64,000 nt of DNA from Magnetovibrio sp. PR-2 (GCF_036689815.1 NZ_JBAHUR010000003.1:186001-250000); one strand, 5' to 3'. Shown: positions 25,997 through 35,658, counted from the stretch's first letter. A program made the numbers and translations. The notes: generated from the sequence alone by a model not told the origin.

Positions 25997-27722
25997 TCGC
26001 CAGTCTTCCATGGAAGAAAAACTGGCGGCGCTGCGCGCGCAATATGCCGGCAAAATCGACGAGCGTGTCGATGAGCTGATTGCTATCGTTAAACGCATGA
26101 CCCAAGTCAGCGGCGAACAACAGCGCGAAATCATTGCCGAAATGAAGCACGCGACGCATAAGCTTGCGGGCTCCGGGGCGACCTTTGGCTTTCCGGACGT
26201 CACGACTTTGGCGCGGGATATGGAGCACAAGTGCATTGCCATTTTAGAAGGCCAAGACCTGCATGTGCCCGAAAGCTTCACTAAACAGCTTTTGGAGGAA
26301 TGTGAAGGCATTCGCAAAGCAGTCAAAGGCGTGGATGAAGCCGACCAACACATCGTTGGTGTGCACGATGAGCCTGCCCAGCCGGAAGAGCCAGAAGAAC
26401 CAGAAGAGGGCGAAGGCGAGGATCGGCTGCGTGAACCCCAGCCTGATTTGCACGACAGTTCGCGTATGAGCCTGCTAATCGTGATGGAATATACCGAAGA
26501 ACAGCGAAAACAGGCCTGCATCGAACTGGAACATTTTGGCTTTGATGTGGAAATTGTTGATCATCCGTCCAAGATGTTGGGCTGTCTGCGCGAAAAGGGT
26601 GCGCTAGACGTCATTGTCACCGGGGTGGACTTTGACGGTGCTGAGACAGCGGCGTTTGATGCCTTGGAAAATTTACGCGCCCATCCAGACTTTCAAGACA
26701 TTCCCGTGGTTGTCTACACGGAAGTCGACAACATGAAGGCCCGTTTGGGTGCCGTGCGGGCCGATGTCAAAGCCTATATCCTCAAACCCGTGGATATGGC
26801 GGATTTGGTCAATGTTTTGGACCGGGTCACAGAACGCCATGAAGAAGACCCGTTTCGCGTCGTCATTGTCGATGACGATGAAGGCCTCGCGATGCACACC
26901 CAGGTGGTGTTGCAAAGTGCCAGCATGGAAACGCGCATCGTCACCAACCCGATGAAGATTTACAACGTACTGGACGACTTTTCGCCCGAGCTGGTGCTGT
27001 TGGACCTCTACATGCCCGATTGCAGCGGTCACGAAATCGCGGCCATTGTGCGTCAACGCGAAGAATATGCAGGGATCCCCATTGTCTTCCTGTCGGGTGA
27101 AGCCGATAAGGATAAGCAACTCTCTGCTATGGAGTTGGGCGGGGACGATTTCCTCACCAAACCCATTCGCGCGACCCACTTGGTGACGTCCGTGCGTATA
27201 CGCGCCGCCCGGTTTCGCAAGTTGCGCTCTTTCATGGTGCGCGACAGCATGACGGGGCTGTTCAACCACACCACCACCAAGCAGCTCTTGGAAACTGAAA
27301 TTTCCCGTACCCAGCGGGTCAACGGCAAACTGGCTTTGGCGGCGCTGGACATTGACCATTTCAAAAACGTCAACGACACACATGGTCACGCTGTTGGCGA
27401 TCGCGTGATCAAGGCCTTGGCGCGATTGCTGCGCCAACGCTTGCGCGGGGCAGATATTATCGGTCGCATGGGTGGTGAGGAATTTGCCGCGATTTTGCCC
27501 GATAGTGGAATGGAAGAAGCGGCCAAAGTCTTCGAACAAATCCGCAAAGCCTTTTCCGAAATTGTGTTCCACACGGAAGAAACTTCGTTCTCCGTCACTA
27601 TCAGTTGCGGTATTTCGGCGTTCCCACATTGCGACACGGCAACTGAGCTGTCCGATGCTGCGGATAAAGCGCTTTATGCCGCCAAACATGGCGGTCGCAA
27701 CATGGTCCTGAAAGCGGACTAA
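25989..27722 (+). CDS. Hpt-pseudoREC-REC-GGDEF diguanylate cyclase
   Basis: 577 residues. Hpt domain with phospho-His57 (ATHKLAGSGATFGF); an acidic Pro/Glu linker (about 130-150); a degenerate receiver (about 160-280) in which the acidic pocket is altered and the phospho-Asp position reads VIVTGVD; an intact receiver (about 288-405) with DDD295-297 and Asp339; and a GGDEF domain with GGEEF at 495-499 and an inhibitory RGAD site at 486-489. It should make c-di-GMP in response to phosphorylation, as PleD does. The Hpt addition is unusual and ties it to the kinase and receiver genes just upstream. Confidence 0.93.
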   Translation: MADRQSSMEEKLAALRAQYAGKIDERVDELIAIVKRMTQVSGEQQREIIAEMKHATHKLAGSGATFGFPDVTTLARDMEHKCIAILEGQDLHVPESFTKQLLEECEGIRKAVKGVDEADQHIVGVHDEPAQPEEPEEPEEGEGEDRLREPQPDLHDSSRMSLLIVMEYTEEQRKQACIELEHFGFDVEIVDHPSKMLGCLREKGALDVIVTGVDFDGAETAAFDALENLRAHPDFQDIPVVVYTEVDNMKARLGAVRADVKAYILKPVDMADLVNVLDRVTERHEEDPFRVVIVDDDEGLAMHTQVVLQSASMETRIVTNPMKIYNVLDDFSPELVLLDLYMPDCSGHEIAAIVRQREEYAGIPIVFLSGEADKDKQLSAMELGGDDFLTKPIRATHLVTSVRIRAARFRKLRSFMVRDSMTGLFNHTTTKQLLETEISRTQRVNGKLALAALDIDHFKNVNDTHGHAVGDRVIKALARLLRQRLRGADIIGRMGGEEFAAILPDSGMEEAAKVFEQIRKAFSEIVFHTEETSFSVTISCGISAFPHCDTATELSDAADKALYAAKHGGRNMVLKAD

Positions 27723-27833
27723 AAACATTTCCCCATAGCTGGTGCGTGAAGCTCTTCACAACTGTGTGAGGTGCGGACGGGGCGTGTCCGAACGCCTGGT
27801 TTTGACAAACGGATACGCTTGATCAAATATGCA

Positions 27834-27856
27834 AATGCAAATCATTCGCAATAATT
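27834..27856. promoter_or_regulatory. Candidate Fur box
   Basis: AT-rich imperfect palindrome reading AATGCAAATCATTCGCAATAATT, similar to proteobacterial Fur sites (repeats of a GATAAT/ATTATC type, in the variant TGCAAATCATT...GCAAT). It sits about 50 bases before the DUF2325 gene start at 27906, so iron control of that gene is plausible. Confidence 0.45.
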
Positions 27857-27905
27857 AGTCGAAAATGTCAACTTCATATGACGTGTTTGTATAAAGGTCA
27901 GGCCT

Positions 27906-28738
27906 ATGTGTGAAGATTGCCCTAACGCGTGTCAAAATGATTATGCGAACGATTCGCAACACAAGGGGCTGTTCGCCCTGTCCCGTACAAAACCCAATAA
28001 ATTTATAGACTTAAATCCGTATTGGGCTGTTCTTGCGCCCCCCAACTTGACGGAAGAATTGAGTGATCAAGCTTTTGGTGAGGTGCACATGTTGTCGCAT
28101 TTGGTTGGCGCAACGTACCGCTCTGATCTCAAAACCATGCGTAAGAACGAAGTTGCCATTGATAGCTTAAAAGATGATCTGGAACACGCGCGGTGTGATG
28201 TCTGTTCACGTGACCGCATCATTGCCGGGTTGCGGACCGAAAGTGATGAACTTCAGCGTCAAAACCGAAATAGCCTGTTCGAAGCGAACGGGGGTGATGC
28301 AAAGAGCTTTTCCAACATAGAGGCGGTCGTTGAAGGCCTGCGTGAGGCACTGGCTGATATCGACAAGATCAATCGTGGCTTGCAAGATTCCTTAGCGCGT
28401 AAAGCCAAGCGGATTGAACAGTTGGAGTTCGAGCGCGAAAGCCTGAAACGTGATCTCGAGGACTTGGAAAGCGAAACTCTCATCTTGGAAAACGCAGTTC
28501 CCACGTTCGTTGGGCAAAGCTGCACCATGATGGCGGAAAACAACAAAGTTTTGAACGCTTAGGCGGGTTGTTGGAGCAGGCCGATGTGGTGGTGTTCCCG
28601 TCCGATTGTGTCAGTCACGCTGCTGTAGACCACATCAAAAGCCAATGCCGGCTAAGTGGTAAACCTATGAAACCTGTGCGTTCTTCAGGTTTAGGCGCGT
28701 TTATGAGCGGTTTGCAAGGTATAGCCCAGGTGAATTAA
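27906..28738 (+). pseudogene. DUF2325-domain protein gene, frameshifted with internal deletion
   Basis: The first frame (27906-28562, 218 residues) has the N-terminal region typical of DUF2325 proteins, including FGEVHMLSHLVGATYRSDL, a coiled coil (about 120-195) and an early CEDCPNAC cluster. It stops just after TFVGQ. From about 28502 to 28738 the -1 frame carries the missing C-terminal core: LHHDGG, then ADVVVFPSDCVSH, GKPMKPVRSSGLGAF and a stop. About 20 residues normally found between the VGG-like and HHDGG motifs seem to be lost. So the gene is broken, or its product is truncated. A single sequencing error would not explain the missing residues. Confidence 0.75.
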
Positions 28739-29412
28739 GCCAGAACCTTCAGAAGTTCCTTCGCTTCAGACAAGTTTTGAGCACTTAAGGCCTGAAACGT
28801 TTCATCACCGACGGCGAGGGCACTTTCGCGCGCGCCGTCTTTGTTTCCGTGGCCCGTCAACACATGAACGCCGCCCGCACAGCCGGCATTTTTGCCGGCC
28901 AACAAATCCAAGTCGCGATCACCGACAATCCAGGATTTCGACAGTTCAATGCCCATCAAATCGCGGGCGAAGTTGAGCATGCCTGCGTTGGGTTTGCGCG
29001 CGGGGTGGTCTTCGTGGAAATAGATGTCCTGGCCTTTGGCGGAAAACGGGCAAGCAAACACGCCGTCCAAATGAGCTCCACCTTCGGCGAGGTCCACCAT
29101 AATTCGCTCTTGCACGTTAACAAAATCATCCCATTCAAACATGCGATAGCCAATGCCCGCTTGGTTCGTCACAAGCACGACGGGGATGTTTTTAGCATTG
29201 GCCGTTTTGATCACGTCTGCGGCGTTGGGTGTGAGCTGCACGTCTTCGACTTTGTGCAGGTAGTGGGCTTCTTCAACCACCACGCCGTCGCGGTCTAAAA
29301 ACAGGGCCGGGCGGCTTTGGGTCTGGGCACGCGGGGTGAAAATTTGTGTCCACACGCCGTCGGTCAGACTTGCGCCTTCAGGAAAGCGGTTTGGTTCTGG
29401 GAAAGCGGTCAT
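28735..29412 (-). CDS. HAD-IIIA phosphatase related to GmhB
   Basis: 225 residues. HAD-superfamily phosphatase with FLDRDGVVVEE (nucleophile and acid Asp), LVTNQAGIGYR, RKPNAGML and IVGDRDLDLLAGKNAGC, close to D,D-heptose-1,7-bisphosphate phosphatase and histidinol-phosphatase. The zinc-binding cysteine cluster usual in GmhB is missing; only one of its cysteines (ACPFS) remains. Substrate therefore unknown. Last gene of the nad operon, overlapping the SDR gene by four bases. Confidence 0.75.
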   Translation of the reverse strand: MTAFPEPNRFPEGASLTDGVWTQIFTPRAQTQSRPALFLDRDGVVVEEAHYLHKVEDVQLTPNAADVIKTANAKNIPVVLVTNQAGIGYRMFEWDDFVNVQERIMVDLAEGGAHLDGVFACPFSAKGQDIYFHEDHPARKPNAGMLNFARDLMGIELSKSWIVGDRDLDLLAGKNAGCAGGVHVLTGHGNKDGARESALAVGDETFQALSAQNLSEAKELLKVLA

Positions 29413-30077
29413 TCTTCTTCTTCGCTTTTGAGAATGTCTTCGCAGGTCAGCACGGATCCAGTGGCGATGTCTTCTTGGTTCAGGGTCAAGCGTGTGAACG
29501 TTTCAGCCAGCTTGCGCGCGTCAACACGGCGTTCAGTCAGCAGACCCACGATGCGCACGCCCTTCACCAATTCTTGTGCAAGGCCTTCGATTAAGGTTTT
29601 CAGAGCCGCCCCCGCAACGGATGCGCAAATGTCGGCGTTGTCGGTTTTTGCAGGGGCGTCAATCACCAGCACGATCAGGCCGCGTTCTTCATCGTTCATG
29701 TGCCCGGTCATTTCACGCGCCATGTTCAGCGGTGCGAAAACGGCTTGTTCCCAACTTTTGCGCCACTGGCCGTCTTCGATGTCTTCCAACGTGCCGCGCG
29801 GCAAATTGCCGGTGCAGCTGAGGAAAATATCGGCATCGGCACTGGCCATGCCGATGGCTTCGGCGTCAACGGGGCTGGCGGGGTTGCCCATGCGTTGTTC
29901 CACGGTGACGCCAAAGGTTTCGCGGATGTCTTGGGCGGCTTCGTACAGCTTGGAAAAGTTTTGCCCAACCAAATGCAATTCGCATCCGGTTTGCGCCAAC
30001 GCGCGCGCGGCAATCAATCCAATGCCGCCGACGGCCCCGGTGATCAGGGCGGATTTTCCGTCCAATGGTCCTTGCAT
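29409..30077 (-). CDS. Degenerate short-chain dehydrogenase/reductase-like protein
   Basis: 222 residues from ATG 30077, with GAGGAA ten bases upstream overlapping the nadB stop. The Rossmann motif ALITGAVGGIG is intact, so nucleotide binding is likely. The catalytic Tyr-x3-Lys is not there: the expected place reads CASVAGAAL. It may therefore be a non-catalytic NAD(P)-binding protein or use another mechanism. Position after nadB suggests a link to NAD metabolism (inference). Confidence 0.7.
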   Translation of the reverse strand: MQGPLDGKSALITGAVGGIGLIAARALAQTGCELHLVGQNFSKLYEAAQDIRETFGVTVEQRMGNPASPVDAEAIGMASADADIFLSCTGNLPRGTLEDIEDGQWRKSWEQAVFAPLNMAREMTGHMNDEERGLIVLVIDAPAKTDNADICASVAGAALKTLIEGLAQELVKGVRIVGLLTERRVDARKLAETFTRLTLNQEDIATGSVLTCEDILKSEEEE

Positions 30078-30091
30078 GTTTGTCTTGTTCC

Positions 30092-31729
30092 TCAATTCGA
30101 CGGGCCGGGATAGCGCTTCGGCACCAAAACGGTGGGCGTGGGTGGCTTGGTCGTATCCATTTCAGGATAGTCCAACGTATAATGCAGGCCCCGGCTTTCT
30201 TTGCGCGATTGGGCTGCGCGGATAATCAGCTCTGAACACACAGCCAAGTTGCGCAGCTCCAACAAATCGCCGTTCACCCGGGTGTTGCCATAGTATTCGA
30301 CGATTTCAGCTTGAAGCATATCGATGCGGTTTTGTGCGCGGGCCAAACGTTTGTCCGTGCGCACGATGCCGACGTAGTCCCACATGAAGCGGCGCAGCTC
30401 GTCCCAGTTGTGGGAAATGATGACTTGTTCATCCGACCCTGTGACTTTGCTTTCATCCCAAGGCGGTGTCGCGGGGGGCAGGGTTTCTTCATCCACTTTG
30501 GCGCGATGCAGGCGTTCTTTGATGTCATCGGCTGCAGCTGTGGAATAGACAAAACATTCCAACAACGAATTCGACGCCATGCGGTTCGCGCCATGGAGCC
30601 CGGTGTAGGTGACTTCGCCGATGGCGTACAAACCCTTGACGTCCGTGCGTCCGCGTTGGTCCACCATCACACCGCCACAGGTGTAGTGGGCGGCAGGCAC
30701 CACCGGCAGGGCCTCGGCTGCCATGTCGAAGCCATAGTCGGCGACCGTGCCGGAGATCATCGGGAAGTGCTCTTTGATGAAGTCCTCGCCCTTGTGGCTG
30801 ATGTCCAGATACATGCAATCTTCACCCAGACGCTTCATCTCATAGTCAATTGCGCGGGCCACGATGTCGCGCGGAGCCAGTTCGCCGCGCTCGTCGAAGC
30901 TGTCCATAAAGCGCGAGCCATCGGCGCGTTTGAGCTTGCCGCCTTCACCGCGCACGGCTTCGGAGACCAAAAAGGACTTGGCTTTGTGATGATAGAGGCA
31001 CGTCGGGTGAAACTGGGTAAATTCCAGGTTCGCCACACGACACCCCGCACGCCATGCCATGGCAATGCCGTCGCCGGTGCAGATGTCTGGGTTGGAGGTA
31101 TAGAGATAGACTTTCGACACACCACCCGTCGCCAGCACCACAAAGGGGGCTGAGAACGCCCGGACTTCGCCCGATTGGGTGTTGAGCGCATGCAGGCCCG
31201 TGACGCGCTTTGTGCGGCCGTGAAAATCGCGCTCGCACCACAGATCAACCGCGTTGTGGTGTTCAAAGATAGAGATATTGGCATGTTCGCGGCAACGCTC
31301 TTCCATGGTCAGCTCGATGGCTTGCCCCGTGGCGTCGGCGGCGTGAACCACGCGACGGTGGCTGTGGCCGCCTTCGCGGGTGAGGTGGTATTCGTCGGCG
31401 TGTTTGTCGTCGTCGCGGGTGGTGAACTCAACGCCGTAATTTGCCAAAGTTTCGATGGCTTCGCGGCCATGTTCGACAATAAAGCGGACCACGTCTTCGT
31501 CGCACAGGCCTGCGCCTGCGTCCAAAGTGTCCGCAATATGGCTTTCGATGCTGTCGTGTTCGTCCAGCACGGCGGCAATACCGCCTTGGGCGTAGTAGGT
31601 GTTGCTTTCGTGAAGGGCGGCCTTGGTGATCACCGCCACACGAGCAAAATCCGCCATTTCCAAGGCTAAATTCAGCCCCGAAGCCCCGCTTCCGACAACC
31701 AGCACATCAAATTGGTTTTCTACACTCAC
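30092..31729 (-). CDS. nadB: L-aspartate oxidase
   Basis: 545 residues. FAD enzyme that oxidises L-aspartate to iminoaspartate, the first step of NAD synthesis. FAD site [61 protein letters not shown] split around the substrate region; [15 protein letters not shown]. Full length. It follows nadC by 40 bases and acts with NadA and NadC. Confidence 0.96.
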   Translation of the reverse strand: MSVENQFDVLVVGSGASGLNLALEMADFARVAVITKAALHESNTYYAQGGIAAVLDEHDSIESHIADTLDAGAGLCDEDVVRFIVEHGREAIETLANYGVEFTTRDDDKHADEYHLTREGGHSHRRVVHAADATGQAIELTMEERCREHANISIFEHHNAVDLWCERDFHGRTKRVTGLHALNTQSGEVRAFSAPFVVLATGGVSKVYLYTSNPDICTGDGIAMAWRAGCRVANLEFTQFHPTCLYHHKAKSFLVSEAVRGEGGKLKRADGSRFMDSFDERGELAPRDIVARAIDYEMKRLGEDCMYLDISHKGEDFIKEHFPMISGTVADYGFDMAAEALPVVPAAHYTCGGVMVDQRGRTDVKGLYAIGEVTYTGLHGANRMASNSLLECFVYSTAAADDIKERLHRAKVDEETLPPATPPWDESKVTGSDEQVIISHNWDELRRFMWDYVGIVRTDKRLARAQNRIDMLQAEIVEYYGNTRVNGDLLELRNLAVCSELIIRAAQSRKESRGLHYTLDYPEMDTTKPPTPTVLVPKRYPGPSN

Positions 31730-31769
31730 CGCTTGGTCCCTTATTCCTGCAGAAGGTTATAAGGGTTTC

Positions 31770-32630
31770 TCAGTCTGCATTCCAGTCCAGACCGATGTCG
31801 CACGCTGGGGCGGATTGGGTGAGGCGTCCGATGGAGATGCTGTCCACACCCGTTTCGGCAATGGCGCGCACGGTGTCTAGAGTCACGCCGCCCGACGCTT
31901 CGGAGCGCGCGCGGCCCGATATGATGGTGACCGCTTCGCGCAGTTCGCGCAGGCCCATATTGTCCAACAAGATCGCATCCACGTCCAAGGCCACGGCTTC
32001 GCAGACCTGTTCAAGGGTGTCGCATTCGACCTCGATCTTGGTGTGTCCGGCGGCTTTGGCGCTGTTCACGGCGGCCTCAATAGAGCCCGCCACAGCCACG
32101 TGGTTGTCTTTGATCAAGACCAGATCGTCCAAGCGCATGCGATGGTTGGTGGCGCCGCCCATGCGGGTGGCGTATTTCGCCAAATCGCGATACCCGGGCT
32201 GGGTTTTGCGGGTGTCCAAAATGGTTGCGCCCGTGCCGTCCACAGCGTCTACATAGGTCTTTGACAGTGTCGCTATGCCGCACAAGTTTTGCAGGAAGTT
32301 CAGGGCTGTGCGTTCCGCCGTCAAAAGCGCGCGACCAGGGCCACGCACCCGGCCCAAAACAGTTCCGGCTTTGACAAAGTCGCCGTCTTTGACGTCGGGG
32401 GTCCACATGATGGCCGTATCAACGGCATGGAAGACGCGTTCAGTCAGCCACAGACCCGCGACGACCATTTCGTGGCGTGCTGCCATGACGCCGGTGAACT
32501 GCATGTCTTCGGGCACGGTGGAGCTTGACGTGATGTCGCCGTCCGTCCCTAAGTCTTCGGACAAGGCCATTTCGATCAACTGAGTGACTTGCACCGCGTT
32601 GATGGTGTCGGGGAGGTCGCTTTGAATCAT
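31770..32630 (-). CDS. nadC: Nicotinate-nucleotide diphosphorylase (quinolinate phosphoribosyltransferase)
   Basis: 286 residues. Converts quinolinate and PRPP to nicotinate mononucleotide. Typical NadC motifs: LNFLQNLCGIAT, ILDTRKTQPGYR, KYATRMGGATNHRMRLDD, IKDNH and IEVECDTLEQ, ending with DSISIGRLTQS. It starts three bases after the nadA stop. Confidence 0.96.
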   Translation of the reverse strand: MIQSDLPDTINAVQVTQLIEMALSEDLGTDGDITSSSTVPEDMQFTGVMAARHEMVVAGLWLTERVFHAVDTAIMWTPDVKDGDFVKAGTVLGRVRGPGRALLTAERTALNFLQNLCGIATLSKTYVDAVDGTGATILDTRKTQPGYRDLAKYATRMGGATNHRMRLDDLVLIKDNHVAVAGSIEAAVNSAKAAGHTKIEVECDTLEQVCEAVALDVDAILLDNMGLRELREAVTIISGRARSEASGGVTLDTVRAIAETGVDSISIGRLTQSAPACDIGLDWNAD

Positions 32631-32633
32631 GGT

Positions 32634-33647
32634 TTAGGCAGCACTCTGAGAGGGGTTTGCGGCAGGCGCCAGTTCGAGCATGCGGTCGAGCGGTTTTTGC
32701 GCCCGTGCACGCAGGTCTTCGTCCATGGTGATGGCGGGTGTTTCATTGACCATCGCCAGATAGATTTTTTCCAGCGTGTTCAGCTCCATGTACGGACAAT
32801 TCCCGCAGTCGCATCCGCCGTCGGCACCAGGCGCGGGCAAGAAGGTCTTATCCGGATTGGCTTTTTCCATTTGGTGGATGATGTGCGTTTCCGTCGCGAC
32901 GATGAATTGTTTGGCCGGGTTGGTGTCGACGAAGTTCAGGATTTGGCTGGTAGAGCCGACGTGGTCGGACACCTCCAAAATGCTTTCGGGGCATTCCGGG
33001 TGCGCGGCAACCAGGGCGCCCGGGTTTTGGGTCTTGAGCCGTGAAATTTCGCGCGCCGAGAATTGTTCGTGCACAATGCAGGTGCCCGGCCACAGAACCA
33101 TCTTGCGCCCCGTCTTGCGTTCCAAGTATGCGCCTAAGTGGCGGTCCGGTGCGAACAGGACGGGCTGGTCTTCGGGCAGGTTCTTGATGATGTGCTCGGC
33201 GCTGGATGACGTGACAATCACGTCGGACAGGGCTTTGACCTCAGCCGAACAATTGATGTAGGTGAGGGAGATGTGTCCAGGGTGGGCATCGCGCCATGTT
33301 TTGAACGCTTCGGCCTGACAGCTGTCTTCAAGCGAACAGCCGGCTTCGGCATCGGGAATGACAACGGTTTTTTCCGGGCTTAGGACTTTTGCGACTTCAG
33401 CCATGAAGCGCACACCGGAAAAGACGATCATGTCCGCGTCAGTGGCAGCGGCTTTGCGCGATAAATCCAGGCTGTCGCCGACGAAATCGGCCAAGTCCTG
33501 GATTTCACCGTCTTGGTAGTAGTGGGCTAAGATCACGGCGTTCTTTTCTTTGCGCAGGCGATCAATCTCCGCTTCCAAATCCAGGTGCGGGTCAATGTCG
33601 TCAAGGGTCTTGGCCGTGCTGTCCGGCAATATTACGGTATCGGTCAT
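32634..33647 (-). CDS. nadA: Quinolinate synthase
   Basis: 337 residues. An iron-sulphur enzyme that condenses iminoaspartate with dihydroxyacetone phosphate. The motifs ILAHYYQDGEIQDLADFVGDS, HPECPESILEVSDHVGSTSQ (broken here by family variation) and the cluster-binding CDCGNCPYMELNTLEKIY are visible. First gene of the operon nadA-nadC-nadB-SDR-HAD; its promoter should lie in 33648-33800. Confidence 0.96.
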   Translation of the reverse strand: MTDTVILPDSTAKTLDDIDPHLDLEAEIDRLRKEKNAVILAHYYQDGEIQDLADFVGDSLDLSRKAAATDADMIVFSGVRFMAEVAKVLSPEKTVVIPDAEAGCSLEDSCQAEAFKTWRDAHPGHISLTYINCSAEVKALSDVIVTSSSAEHIIKNLPEDQPVLFAPDRHLGAYLERKTGRKMVLWPGTCIVHEQFSAREISRLKTQNPGALVAAHPECPESILEVSDHVGSTSQILNFVDTNPAKQFIVATETHIIHQMEKANPDKTFLPAPGADGGCDCGNCPYMELNTLEKIYLAMVNETPAITMDEDLRARAQKPLDRMLELAPAANPSQSAA

Positions 33648-33796
33648 TAAGTTTTGCGGGGTTTACCCGTTTTCTGTTGAATTTGTGTGATGTGGGGGAA
33701 TCTTATTTTACGGCCATCTTACCCTTCTCAATATGGTTGGGGAAGGGGGTGTGCGCAACTGCAGCAAGTGAAAACGGCAAAAAACGGGGATTTTCA

Positions 33797-33829
33797 ATGA
33801 AAAACGAGAGCCCACAAGGAGCTCTCGTT
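33797..33829 (-). terminator. Intrinsic terminator for the 132-residue gene
   Basis: On the minus strand a nine-base-pair stem (arms 33829-33821 and 33811-33803, AACGAGAGC/GCTCTCGTT) is followed by TTTTTC. It lies 56 bases after the stop of the gene at 33885-34283. Confidence 0.8.
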
Positions 33830-33884
33830 CGTCTGGCAGTGTGCTCATTGGCACATTTCCCCAAGGGGTCATAACGAAAGCATA

Positions 33885-34283
33885 TTATACTTTAGGGTTA
33901 TCCCAAGAGAATTCGTACATATCATTGTATTTTTTAAGCCCACAAACGGCCGGATAGTGGTGACCAAGCCATAAGACGCAGATCATCATGGTTTGGGAGT
34001 CTGCTGTATTGAAGCTATCCATCATGATTTGGCTCAACAACGTGAGCGGATCGGGGCGTCTTTCCGGTTCGTTTGCGGGGGTGAGCCGTTCGCTTAACTC
34101 AATTAAGCACTCATCCATCGCGTGAAGGCCTTCTTTTTCAAACTCACGCAGGGCTTTGCGCGTGATTTTGAAGCACAGGTTTCCTGTGTCGGTGGAGATG
34201 ACAAAATCGCGCGCGTCTTCATTATGGAAGGTAGCTTGAATGGCGTCAGTTTGGGGCGCGGGGGTGGGGTATTGGCTTAACAT
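33885..34283 (-). CDS. Protein of unknown function, 132 residues
   Basis: A soluble protein with no signal or membrane segment and no family I recognise. Features: three cysteines in the chain, a mixed alpha/beta-looking N-terminal half (FHNEDARDFVISTDTGNLCF), a helical middle and a hydrophobic segment TMMICVLWLGHHYPAVCGL near the end. It has its own terminator, and a 127-base upstream gap, so it is probably monocistronic. Confidence 0.6.
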   Translation of the reverse strand: MLSQYPTPAPQTDAIQATFHNEDARDFVISTDTGNLCFKITRKALREFEKEGLHAMDECLIELSERLTPANEPERRPDPLTLLSQIMMDSFNTADSQTMMICVLWLGHHYPAVCGLKKYNDMYEFSWDNPKV

Positions 34284-34410
34284 GTCTCGTCCTAAAGCTA
34301 TGGGGGCGGAGGAGAATTCTTCATACCTTTATGTTCGCGCGTTCGTTCATTTCCGTCCATCGTGCGAAAGAATAGTGCCTTGGAAATAAAGTATTAGGTG
34401 ACTGAACGGA

Positions 34411-35658
34411 TTAATCGTGGAGGGTTTTTATGTCTTGTCCCAACATTTCGGAAAAATACCGAATTTGATCGCGTAGCACGTCCATTTCTTCACTATTGGA
34501 TTGGAGTTGATGGACCAGTTGCGCATTGAACTGCGCCATATCCGCACTTTTTTGGGCTTTGTTAGACATTGTGACGACCAACTCACGACGTTTCTTCTCT
34601 GCTTCGCGTAGTTTTTCTTCCAAGGATCGCAAGTTGTCGCGAAGGTCCTGGTTGAGGGTAGCGAGTTCTTCGGTGCGTTGAGATACGACGGTTTCCAGAT
34701 CTACGTTTTGGTGCTCCAATTCAGCGTTCAAATTTTCCAGTTGATTGTTGAGATGTTGAATTTCTTCAAACCTGCGCTGGAGAAGCACCCATGACAAACC
34801 GGCCAAACCGAACAGGGAGAGCATTAAGACCCCAAGGGTCACGAGGTTCATCTGCTCTCTGTCTATCCAGGTCGTTATAAAATGATCCTTTGGATATCCC
34901 GCAACCAAAACCAAGTCGTCAACCCCAATGGGGCTCCACTCAACGGTTCGGGCAACAAAATCTGTTTTTGTGGCGATGATATCTGCAATGCCATGCACAG
35001 ACGGCGCTTGGTCAATCATCGCAGCAACCAAAGGACCGTCGGAAAGATCCCGGCCCAAAAGCTCTGGCTTAAAGGGTTCGCGGATCCAAAGGTGGTAATC
35101 AGACGCTCTGACCAATGCCATTGAAGATTTTTGAGGCAATTCCAGGCTTCGCCAAATTTCGCGGATCGCATCCATCTCAAAACAAGCGGAAACCCAACCC
35201 GCGCCCTCCGGTAAGGTATGGGCAATGGGGGCCATCGTTTTTTCAGACGCCATCCATTTGGTGGGGCCAATTTTGTAGGTTTCTTGATCAGCATTCGATA
35301 ACTGGGCCAGAAGTTCCCCCTGACCACAGTTGAGACCTTCGGGGGCGCTCGCTCCATCGCGCTGTTCGGCGCTGGTCATCAACCCGGGCAGGCAATGTTT
35401 GTCAGGGCTTGTTGCGCAGTGCTCTCTATACGAAGCCATATGATTTGGGTCTTGAGCCCAAAATGAAAGATCCCGAAGGCTTTGTACATTGCCTTGCAGG
35501 ACCGCGTGATTTGCAAGGTTGTTGTCGCGCAAAATGAGGTTCAGATTGGCCTTGAGCGCGGTTTGCGTATTTTGGAAGCCAACCCAAACATTCCAAGCCA
35601 TAATGGAGACGAAAGCCACCAAGCCAAGAAAGACAGACAAGAGGGGGGCTTTGCCCAT
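34411..35658 (-). CDS. Membrane sensor-like protein with C-terminal coiled coil
   Basis: 415 residues. Membrane helix at about 7-27, a periplasmic region of about 240 residues (Cache-like, four or more cysteines, so disulfides are likely), a second helix at about 272-295 and a long coiled coil (about 300-395, many Glu/Leu/Asn heptads such as LNNQLENLNAELEHQN). This is the layout of a transmembrane receptor, yet no HAMP, kinase, GGDEF or methyl-accepting domain follows. It may signal through a partner bound to the coiled coil. No named family recognised. Confidence 0.65.
   Translation of the reverse strand: MGKAPLLSVFLGLVAFVSIMAWNVWVGFQNTQTALKANLNLILRDNNLANHAVLQGNVQSLRDLSFWAQDPNHMASYREHCATSPDKHCLPGLMTSAEQRDGASAPEGLNCGQGELLAQLSNADQETYKIGPTKWMASEKTMAPIAHTLPEGAGWVSACFEMDAIREIWRSLELPQKSSMALVRASDYHLWIREPFKPELLGRDLSDGPLVAAMIDQAPSVHGIADIIATKTDFVARTVEWSPIGVDDLVLVAGYPKDHFITTWIDREQMNLVTLGVLMLSLFGLAGLSWVLLQRRFEEIQHLNNQLENLNAELEHQNVDLETVVSQRTEELATLNQDLRDNLRSLEEKLREAEKKRRELVVTMSNKAQKSADMAQFNAQLVHQLQSNSEEMDVLRDQIRYFSEMLGQDIKTLHD

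Noticed and set aside
27745-27760. Crp-like CGTGAAGCTCTTCACA after the cyclase gene
   Set aside because: No -10 at suitable spacing; the sequence forms a hairpin with the following bases and may just be RNA structure.
33677-33874. Plus-strand 65-codon frame
   Set aside because: It overlaps the terminator of the minus-strand gene and has no family resemblance or convincing ribosome site.
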